From NCBI GenBank assembly GCA_025617745.1, contig CM046859.1, forward strand, positions 24,552,006 through 24,616,005: a DNA stretch of 64,000 nt. Reading direction: 5' to 3'. The position numbers and the translations under genes were made by a program. The notes beneath the pieces were generated by a model. The model searched no databases, was not told where the DNA came from, and saw nothing but the letters and a program-made list of their open reading frames with translations. This document shows positions 32,865 through 44,800 of this stretch, piece by piece. The DNA is from Heliocidaris erythrogramma (taxonomy: Eukaryota > Echinodermata > Echinoidea > Camarodonta > Echinometridae). Every line of letters starts with the position of its first letter. The stretch's first letter is position 1.

Positions 32865-35800
32865 CTGCAGTTAGGAAAGAAAAATGAGACAAAAATATAC
32901 AATTTAAAAAAAGATAGTCCACAAATTTCTTACCAAGAACATATTTTTGTTTCTGTCTATATGTCTAAGGGGGTGTTGCAAGAAAGTTGCAATCAATTGC
33001 AAATCCCCCAAATCAGTCGCAAGTCTTGCAATCGATTGCAAGTTCCATTTAAAATACATGTATATTTGCAATCAATTGCCAATGGGGATTTGCCATTTGA
33101 TTGCAACTTCCTTGCAACACTCCCTTAGACATATAGACAGAAACAAATATATGTTAGAATTACCAAGGTAAAAATTATTCTAGGTTAAGTTTACAATGGT
33201 AAATTAATCTGTCTCAGTCCCTTAAGTTTATGTCTCTTTATCCTACCTCATGATACTTCCATAGTGATCTCCTGTGTGACACGGTGAAGAGTGTAATACC
33301 CACTTCCCTGGCATGTGTGTAGATATACCCCTCAACATCCACTGAGACTGCACTCGTACACTCATCTAGGATGGCAAACTGGGGTTTGTGGTAGAACAAT
33401 CTAGCCATCTGTAGCAAAAACAAATATGAAGAATATTTTCGATTGACATACAACAGCGAATGACAGTAAAAGACCGTAAAAACACAGTTTATTGATTCAA
33501 TTATGAGATTCTTCAGATTGGTAAAGAGGTTGTAGCGCATTGGATATATCGTCTGATGAGAGCCAGAAGGGTGTTAATTCTGTGTTAACCCTAATCCCAT
33601 TGGGTTATTTGGAGGACTTGAGTCCATTGGGGGGGGGGGGGGCCTTTTTGCCCCCCCCCCCCCCCCTCAGATCTCGGCAACGAATAGACCGATTGACTTG
33701 AAAATTGGCACAGACGTAAAAAACATATCAAGTAGAATAAGATTTTTAAAAAAAAAATGGACCTTTACTTTTTTTTTAAGAATTAATTTAAATTTTGAAT
33801 ATGCAAATTTTTGATGAATTTTTTGGGAAAAATCTGATTTTCATCTAAAATCATGAGAAATTACAGGTTTTATTCAGGTTTTTTGTAAAACTACTTTCAA
33901 ATGATGTAATTCATCCCATCCATGTTTTTTATGGTGATTTGCATAAATTAGCATAGTATTCCCGGATTTACCCACAGAAAGAGATATTTCATTGAAATGG
34001 TATGGCTTGAGAATCAGGATAGTTCCAGATTTCTTTTGTATTTCATTGTTTTTATTGGGTTTTTTTCTTAGAATTTATCTCTGAAGTATATGAAATAAAC
34101 TAATAACAAAGAAATAATCCAAATTCTAATTCATCATATCAATTATAACAGATCTGGAGTTTACATGGCATTGGATATATGAATTACATAGAAACCTGTA
34201 CAAAAATTGCTGTTTTTTGTGATGGTCAAGCAATTATCAACCTCTAAAATCAGTTCTACATGTCCAACCGGGGTGAATTATATATCAAAATATGCGTGAG
34301 ACTTGAGAGAAAAAAGTCATGAAGTTTGAACGTGAAATTCCAAACGGTCTAGAAGCACGGCGAAAAAAACTACAGGGGGGGCCAAAAAGGCCCCCCCCAA
34401 TGGTATTAGGGTTAAAGTACGTGAGTTATGCACTCCGGGGCAGCGTTTCATCAAATCGTCACGAGTACAAGTTCGCCGACATCCCATTGAAACGCATGTG
34501 TTAAAATTAACATGCATTTCAATGGGATGTCGGCGAACTTGCACTTGTGATGGCTTGATGAAACGATGCCCTGGCTCCCAACAAAAGATATCTCTTGACT
34601 AAGGATCAGCTAGTCTGTGGATTTGAATCCACAGCACAAGCATCCTTTGGCAAAAATTCGTAACTTTCTTATTTCATATCAGTTTTTGCTTAAACTTTCA
34701 TTGATCTGTTTCTTTAATTTTTCTCCTTCTTTTAAAACAAACTAGATATCAGGGTGGACTTTCCCTTTAACCCTTTGGAGACAATTGAACCACATTTTGT
34801 GGTTTAGCTCAAAACTTTTGATTCAGAGCTCTAAAAAATATACCAAATGCATGAGTAGAAAGAGCAAAAATTTCTGCACACACTGTGTCCATTTTTGTTG
34901 CTTGACCATATTGCGTTTAACGCCAGGAATTTAAAAACGAGAATAAGCTTTAAAATCCTTAAATTGGCAACACACTGAGATGTTCAAAATCACTCTTTTT
35001 CATCAAAATTGACAATTTATTCAACTTTTTGACAAAATTCCTAACCATGTATATTGTTTTCAAAGAAATTACACCTTACTCGAACCATATAGCACTGAAA
35101 GAAAAATATTATTGCCAATTTGAAGAAAAAAATGTGATCAATTTAGCCTTTAAATAATTCCGGTCCTGAAAGGGTTAAGAAAGGACATTGAAGAGTTGAC
35201 TGTGGATTCTACAATACGAAGAGACATACAACCAAGTCACATAACAGCACTGAATAATGTTACTTACAGCCACTCTTTGTTTCTCTCCTCCACTCAGTAC
35301 ATCCATCCAGTCTTGAACGGCATCCCACGATCCTTCACGCTCTAGAAGATTAGCCAGCTGAACCTACTCATCAAAATCAGAGAATATAAAACATCAGAAA
35401 TATATACCGGTACTATAGATTGGCAGCTATTCTCTTTAATCCAGCAGCATTGTAATATTAGACATCGTAGACATATTCCACATGTTTACTAGCCAGTTAC
35501 ACTCGAATATTAATTAAATTAATCAAATAATTAATCAAATAAGAAAATTTCAGGTTTAGTACTGATCCACCTTGTCCATTAGCATTCAAGAATTTGTATA
35601 TCATTTAGGACTGACTACATAATAAGTAGAGTATATGGCAATGACTTGGCAACTACAGTGTACAATTACAGAATGATCCAATTGATAAAATCAAAAGTAA
35701 TAATAAAGTTCAGGTTTAATATAATTATCTCCTGGGTATTCAAATCATTTAAAATTTAAGCATTATGATATTAGACTATCATCACTCTCTTCTTTAACAT

Positions 35801-38800
35801 GATTTCATTGCTAACAGAGTAGATGATCTTATTACAACATATCAGTCCTTCCTTCCATTATTCATCCATCATCCATCATACCTTCTAAATCATTTCTTCA
35901 ATATATTTGGCAGTGACAACCCACTCCATATCTTCTTTGCTATCAGAGTAGCTGATCTGAAAACAATATCTTCATTCCTTTCATGATTCATTCATTTATC
36001 GTCAATACCTTCTCTATCATCTCTTCAATGTCTTTGTCAGTGACGCCCTTCTTCAACATATCTTCTTTAGTATCGGGGTAGATGATCTGATCACGAAGTG
36101 TGCCGATCGTCATATAAGGCCTCTGAAACATAAATATTACATCAAATCAGAAAGAGAAGTAGATGTATGTAGCTGGATCCCACATCATGTGAAATCTCTC
36201 ATTATTCAACATTTAAAAATTAATACCTCTTGGACGCACACACATGTACATATATTTTCAACACTTGGCATAAAGGCACTGACTCACTCACCTGTGGTAC
36301 ATAAAAGAGTTTTCTTCCTTCAGGCTTTGTCAGCTTGCCTCCAAACAACGGCCATAGCTAGATTGAAATCAAAACAGAATCAAGAAATGATCATTAACAT
36401 TCACACACAGCTTTATATGTTCTACATCATTGGATGACTATTTGTAAGGGCACTGTCCATTATTATTGACCATAATCCCCACTATCTAGCTAATGGGGTG
36501 TTGCAAGAGAGTTGCAATCAATTCTCACTGCCTCAAATATGCAATTTTCGACGCAGAGGGCAATATTATGCATGGAAATGGTCCACATCGTCGTTAACTT
36601 CACTTCCGGTCCGTATTGAAATACTACGGCTTATGAATAAAATGAGTGCTAAAATGCTTAATTTTTGGATCGCATGACATAAACCACTCAAATTTTGAAA
36701 ATGCAACCAATTGTCTCAATAAATCATGGTATCTTTTCAAACATGTCGGTTAATTTATACTCAAACTCAAGGATTTTTGTAATACCTGTGTACATTTTCA
36801 ATGCAAAAAGACAAACACTTGTCGACCCAATCAGGATATTGTCAGCACTGCGCATGCGTGGTTTGCATGAAATTGAAATTGCGTATTTGGGATAGCAAGA
36901 ATTGCAAATCCCCCATTTGCAATCGATTGCAAATATGATACATGTATTTTAAATGGAACTTGCAATCAATTGCAAGACTTGCAACTGATTTGGGGGATTT
37001 GCAAATTGATTGCAACATTCTTGCTACACCCCTATGTCCCATAGCTTGGAGAACGTTCTGTCTTCAGCTGTTCCAGTTAGCTGCTCAAAAGACATTCCTG
37101 TCCACTGCTTTATGTTATCAATCCGGGTCTTAGTTGGTCTGCCCCTCTATCTTCTACCATTGGTTCCTCCTTGCAAGATGGAACCCCTCCTATGGGGTGT
37201 TGCAAGAAAGTTGCAATCAATTGCAAATTGTAAAGCAAATTGGAAGAGCCATTCTGAATGGTTCAGGGTCTGCCCATTCAAGAAGATGCGCTTGCAACAA
37301 TGATTTTGATTGGTCAGTACCGATCAGTTGCAACTTGCAATCAATCGCAACTTTCTTGCAACACCCCACTAGTCTCCAATAATTATTACTTTGAAGGACG
37401 CTCATGAATAGAAAAGAAACTGCAAAGTACTAATTTCTTTTAATGATTGGAGTAATTATTGAGACATAAGAACTAAAAATAAAGCACACATTAAAAGTAG
37501 AAGACTTCTTGTTGAATAATATTTAGTGTAATGTCTTTTACATGCAATTGTATGACTGTTTATAATGATCTGTTGTCGTTGACATTATCAATGGAACATA
37601 GGAACTTGAAGATCTAATAATGCCTTAATTCTTAAGGTCTTAAATGTTACACCCACCTCTCCAAGTGTCCTAAATAGAGAGCTCTTCCCACATCCATTGG
37701 GTCCGCACACAAGGACGTTGACCCCCGAGGGCACCTCAAAGGTCATCTCCCTGACCAACACGTCTGCATTAGGGGTCACCAAAGGCACCTGCTCAAATCT
37801 ACAGACCAAAATAATTTTATTAACTTCAATTTACACGTAGTACAAAGTTTTGAAGGGGTTAAAGGTTAAAAGTCAACATAAACATTAACGATCTGTACCT
37901 CACAAAATTCCTATAATTATCATTATCCTTAAAAAGAGGATTATTAGTTTTTTGGGGGAGGGGTCGGTGGTTGTCATGCTATCCACCTATGACTTGATTT
38001 TGCCTTAATGTCATCCTAAAGTGTTTTATAGTGCCATTCACCAAACCTACATTTGTACATACATAACAAAAATGCTATGTATGTGTATCTTAAAGCAAGT
38101 CACTGGTTTGAATCTCAGAACTGGGTGAGACGGAGGTACATAACATAACGACACTTCATATAAATAATGATAAATACATGTACATGCCTACAAAACTACT
38201 GGTACCTCACATTAAAAAAAAAGGATATCGGGCAATTTCATAATCATTATCCAAGCCAATCCATAAACCAATAAACCAATCTGTAATCATTTCATAAGCC
38301 ATTCTACTTACTTGATGAGGTTATCTGCATGTATCAGTTGACCACCACCTGGTACTAATGGCTCTCTGTCATCTTCACTATCTGAATCTGTGTTAAATAA
38401 CATATGAAGAATTAGGAACAAATTACTCAACCACAGGTTCAGTGCTGCACAGATCATTTTTTTAAATGGTTTAGAAAGTGGGCCATTACAGGGGAGCATT
38501 TCATCAAGCGTTTTGTCAGTGATTTTCACCGACAACTGCTATAAGCTACTGAAATCCTTGCATCTGATTGGCTGAAAGCAAATTTGTCGGTGAAAATCAC
38601 TGACAAAATGCTTGATGAAACACTCCCCTGCTCTTGCCCAAAACATCCCTTTCATTTGTCATAACGCAAAGAAGAATATACAATTGCAGTGAAATGCAAC
38701 ATGTACAATTTTCCCATAGGACAAGGGTGAGAATAGCAGATGATACTTCAAAAAGCAGTGTACTGTACTGGCCAAAAAATGAAGGAAAACACACATGTGT

Positions 38801-41800
38801 ACTACACTGCTGTGTTTGCCCGAGGGAGCAAGGGGATGATTATCAATGCTGCGAAGACATCAATACACCTGGGGAGCGTTTCATCAAGCATTTTGTCAGT
38901 GATTTTTACCGACAACTGTTATATGCTACTGAAATCCTTGCATCTGATTGGCTGAGAGCAAATTTGTCAGTAAAAAGCACTGACAACACGCTTGATGAAA
39001 CGCTCCCCTGATAATACATGCACATACCATGTATGTTGGCAGGCTTTACTTGGCCAAATAACAGAGTACAATTTAAATATGTTAAAACCTTAACATGTTC
39101 CTGTCAACCCGAGAAAGTTTAAGAGACTCATTCAGATGGAATGGCTACCTTTCTCTTCTCTGACCATTGTTCTCTCATAGCGTCCACCGTTGAGGTCTTC
39201 TAGAACAGTCATCAGCTCGGTCACTCTCTGGGTGAACCTGTTCAGTAAGGACAAAGATAAAGGAGATTTAACATAGAGATAAAATATATGTTACAGCTCC
39301 AGTTCTAAATCGTAAGGTTTGTATGGACTTTTCTCTTCCTTCTTACATATTTTCTTTCAACTGTTCCTGCATAAATGAGACACAGAAAAGGAGAAATGAG
39401 GGAGGGAGAGAAAGAGAGAGAGAGAGAGAGAGAGGGGGAGGGAGGGAGGGAGAGAGAGAGAGAGAGAGAGAGGGAGGGAGAGAGAGAGAGAGATAGCAAG
39501 TGGGAGGGGGAGACAGAGAGAAAGCAATACACTGGGACAGAGAAGGGTGAAATAAGTCTTGGAAAAAACTGCCATTCAAAAAAAAATGCTATTATAAAAA
39601 AAATTAAAGCCCACAAGTTTGGCCACAATTATAACTTCATTGACAATGAGTATTCAAAACTGAATAATTATCATCATTAAAATGAATCCAACAACATTAC
39701 AGACTTTGCCTTATTCAAACCTGGTATTTGGTATAAAACAAATTACAGATTATTTCTATTTTGCTTTATTTCCATTATCAATTCAATGCAGAGACTACAT
39801 TTTCAACTACCAAAACACATTAAATCTTGTGAAAAAGTCTCTGTACATTTACCATCATGTATTTTCTCAAACAATAGCAACTTATATAACACATGCATGT
39901 ATATCACATGCAACATATATATATACATATATATATTCCACCAGCATATAAAATATATGTATGTTATTATTTTTATCATCAGTAATGTGTTATTAAGAAA
40001 TACATGTATATATTAAATATTTTACTGGTGATATTGAAAAACTGGGTAACATATAAAATGAGCTGGATCAAGCTACATTGTACATTTTTGCATGATTATT
40101 TTACAGTGCAAGGATAAGGAAAGGACTAACCACACTGAATGCAGAAGACAGGCATCACAACACATTTTTCGAAGGATTGTGTGAATGAATGTTTAAGACC
40201 ATGATCCAAGGAATATGACAATAAGCCAGTTCATCATTAGTTTATGGTACAAATGACCCTGAAATGACCCCAACTGATACGCGCACAAGCATTTGTTTTG
40301 GTGGACGTGCTACTTAGTTAACATGTAAAATCATCCCGGTGCGCGCATCGTGGTGCATACAAAATGACAGCGTATAAAGGTCAATTGTACTCGGTACAAA
40401 TGACCTTCATTTGCAAATGCGGTAATCGTAATTTACGAACTGGATTATTAATAGAAAAATGCCTGTGACAAATATCTTCCACGTTCATTGTGATTAGCGT
40501 GTACACAACAACAACAAATATTTTCATGCATGCAGTGGCACATGAATGGTATAAACATAAAATGAAAGATAAATTAAGAGAAAACATACACATGTTGCAC
40601 ATGAAATGAAAACACATTCATGAACAAGATGTTGACTCAGAATTCTCAGATTCTACCTCAAGTAAAACAGAAAACATACTGATGATTACGACCAAAATAT
40701 CGAACATGATTTCTTTCAAAGCACTACTCAGAATGCAGTAATAAATACTGTTCAACTACCAATTTTACAGAGAGAGAGAGTGAGAAATAGAGGGTTACCA
40801 GTACCTTTGGGACAAAGACTAAAAAATGAAATGAAAAATAATCAGACATTTCATTATACCTTCAAAGAAAAACTTCTAATGAAGCAAAAGGTTCAGCACT
40901 TTTTTTTCTCAACAAAACAACCCCCACAAACAACAACAACTTTGGGGCAAGGAAGAAAAATCATAACAAATTGCAATGTACAATTACAATGAACTCACAG
41001 AAACTTGCCTGTAGAGAAATAAAACACACACACTCATATACAGTATAAACTAGCACCCCCTTCTTTCTGCACTGGTCCCCTTCATCTGCTTTTACTATGA
41101 AATTCTTAAATGAAAAGGTAGACAATTTTAGTTTGAATTTCAGTATTTGTAAGGAACATCCTTTTAAATGTGTTTTGTTGGAAAAATCCAGACAAGAAAG
41201 TTGACTGGAAATATCACACTAATGACATTATTTCAATATTTTTTAAATAGTCAAATGTGCCAATCTTCAAACAAGTAATTTACATTCTCACATACTACAT
41301 GTCAATGCAAAACTTCTTAAAACATGCCATGAACAATTCCGTTCAGAGTACTTTGAAAACATTTGCTACATTGGGTGATTTCACGCTCGGTGTTGGTGTT
41401 TGGTGTTAGTGTCTATTTTGCCCGAAAAAAAATCAGTCGGTGTTAGGTGTTGACCTCTGATTTTTTTGACGTAGTTCCGGTTGCCGGTGTTTGTTTTTTG
41501 TTAAAAATCGTCTACTGAACCGAGCTCGGCCGTCGGTGTTTAATTTCATGTACAAATTCCCATTCACTAACACTATACCCCTAGGGATTAAGAAATACCG
41601 ATTTCACGGTCGGTGTTGGTGTTGGTGTTTCTAGCTATGGGAAATTTTGCTGATTAGTCATGAGAAATAAAGACAGTAGGCGCTATTCGAAGTGTAATTT
41701 CATAGGCGTTAAGAGGTATTATGTTCATATAGGCCTGATATTAGATCTAGGCCAGCATTTGGTCTAACGTTCGATCTAGAGCACACGGAAAGGAACTACT

Positions 41801-44800
41801 TTTGCTTTTTAATGGGTTTGAAGGAGTGAATAAAAATTCCGACCTAATTTTCTTTTTAAGATAGATTTAATAAAAATGACGTTAGATATTCCGTAGTTAA
41901 AGACCCAGAGAATCCACATCATTTATCAGGATGAGATCTAAATCAACATTTACAATACAAAAGCCATGAATCTTCACGGCTAATCTGTGCCAAGGCCTGA
42001 AATTTGGCTGTTTGCCCTGTACACGCTACGCCGTCCGATCCGGCGTCTAGCTGCATTAGCTACCGCAGCATTTTCTGCTGCAAGTGAGAAATTCAAGAGA
42101 AATCATATCTAAACTTACTGTTCCTGTCAAGACTATCCATTTCTGTGAAGTTTCTTACCACACTCTAGATCAAATAATTATTTATTTTAGAATTGCCGGA
42201 CTACTCTAATTTAAGGATATTCTAGACTAATAATTAAATAGTTTTAAACAATTTTTTTCCCTTCGTTAAAAACGGTGCTGACGCCATTACCAGTGTTAAG
42301 CTATCGATGCGCTTTGTTAGGATATCGGTATCGGCTCCTTAATCTGAATAGCGGTGTTTGAGCTCGATTTTAGGATAATTTTCGCTCTAAACACCAACAC
42401 CAAACACCAACACCGAGCGTGAAATCACCCATTGTGTAACATAAATAACCAACAAGTGACTGATTTGTGCAGTTTTTTACCATACAGCACATCACCGGTT
42501 GACCTTCGACCTCTGACCTTGGTACTCACCCTGATAACCTGGCCATTTCGCGACCAGAAAGGATGAGACGTCCTACAGCCTGAGCCAACCTCAGTAGCAT
42601 CCTACCTGCTTGGTAATACTCCTAGGCATTGCAGGAGGGTGGGGGTGATTGGAATGAAAAAGTAAGTGGTATCAAAATGGAACACAAAGAGTAATATGAT
42701 ACGATGATGATGTGATTTGAAGTGAACCATTGCTGGATGACAAGGCTGACCTTTGTATCTATCTAGATGCAAAATATAAGGGGTGAAAGTGTTTAACAGC
42801 AGAAGTGATCTGATGTCTGGGTAAACGAATGACAGAGAGCTTGGGGTAGATGCCATCTTTTTGGTGATCATCCACAGATGGTTCCTTCGTGATGTGATTT
42901 AACCAATTTTAGGCAAGAGGGATGGGCGATCTGTGAAGATATGATGCAAGCTGCAGTCAGTGCTAACATGATGTAGCTCATTCACGTGAGGTTGAAGTTT
43001 TGATAAGGTTATAAGAACCAGTGGCGGATCTACATAGGGGGAACACCGGCCCCCCTTATTGTTTACTTTTACGGCATTGTGCCCCCTCTTTTTAAAATTC
43101 TGGATCCGCCCCTGGCAAGAACAGACACAAGACAACTGGATACCACAAAGGTCAGTACAGTACACAAAGAGGTTGTATACATCAAATGAAAGGCAAGGAG
43201 TTAATATGCAGTGCATTCGTTTTACACAAAGACAGGGAAGACCACAATGGAACTGTATGCACAAAACAGACAAGAAGCTATAAAACTACGAAAAACAGAA
43301 CACAAGACAACGCAATACAAAATGTTAACCAGTATGGGTGCATGCATGCATGTGAGATGGTGAAAACGGCATGGAGTGCAGTTATCTAGTAATCCTCAAA
43401 AATAATGATTTCTATCTATATTAAGAGGAAGCAAAGCGGGATGTTCTTGTTATACCCTTCTCATACTAGTTTTTAGTCTTACCCTGCAAGGCGTGTCATT
43501 TCTCGCCCCGATAGAACCACACGACCGATTGCTTCCGCTAATCGCACCAACATTCTGCCTGCCCTATAGTAGTGCTATACAATCACAAAGAGATGGGAAG
43601 TGAACTGAAGAACATGCCAATTATAAACTTTTGCCCTTTTCCTTTCCTTAAATTAGTTTGATGAATTTTCAATGTTTTTTATGAGTAGAATTTTGCAGCA
43701 CTGAATTCTAATGGTGGGAGACAACCATGAAATTTTCAAAAGCTTCTGAATGATTTCTTTATTCAATCAAACTTGCATTTTAAGCAAAATAAATACACAT
43801 GTATGTATGTGCATGTTGCACCCTAATGGGAATGCAATGTGGATTACAACACAACTGAATACACTTGCAGATATTTAAATATTGGAGTTGTGCTGCTATA
43901 TTGAAGGAGGTGACCAAATTCATTCAGTGACTTACCCTGCCAGGCGCGTCATTTCACGCCCTGACAGAACCACACGACCAATTGCCTCGGCCAGTTGAAC
44001 AAGCATGCGACCGGCAAGATAGTAAAGCTACATATAACAGTCCATGCAAATATCAAATACACAAAAAAGGCAACATGAACAGAAAATTGCATCAAATCTT
44101 CAGACAGGGACTTCTGTAAGTAGAGATTGACAACTGACAGCAACATCTGTCTGACAATCAAACTTAAAATGCATAACAGCCAACTGCAATCAACCATTCG
44201 TCAGGTTGGGGCTAAAATCTTGTGATTGGCTGTATTTTATTGCAAAGAAAGTGCAATAGAAATAATTATTTTTAGAATAAGGTTGGATGAAAGTAAAGTC
44301 TGTCTGTAATTCAATAGTCAATACACGTTAATACCCTTCCCATTTGCAATAAACCACTGTTATAAATGCACATTTCTATTTTTTTGCTAAAGGCCTCTAG
44401 AACCATGTATTAGTTCAGTGCCACCACCAGAAGAATCTGAAAATAGGCTTTGGGATACCCCAAACTCTTACAATTCACACAACTTTTATTTCAATGACTG
44501 AATAGTTACAAGGTTATTTCCCAATAAGAAACTAAATCATTGTCATAGAAAACAAAATGGCAGAAGTATTCTCAAAATGCAATAATCTTTGTCCAATGAA
44601 ATCCTTCAATTGGTTTGAAATATTTGCCTGGCTAAGAAAAATCATGGTAGATATTGCATAGTCATTTTTATTACCCACATCTCTAGAATAGACAGTTATC
44701 TGTAAATAGCACAGTTTAAAAACCTAGATGTTCAGGATACATTCATAAATTTTAGCAAATCAAAAGTGACATAAAGGGTAACATGGGAGAAAATGAATGT

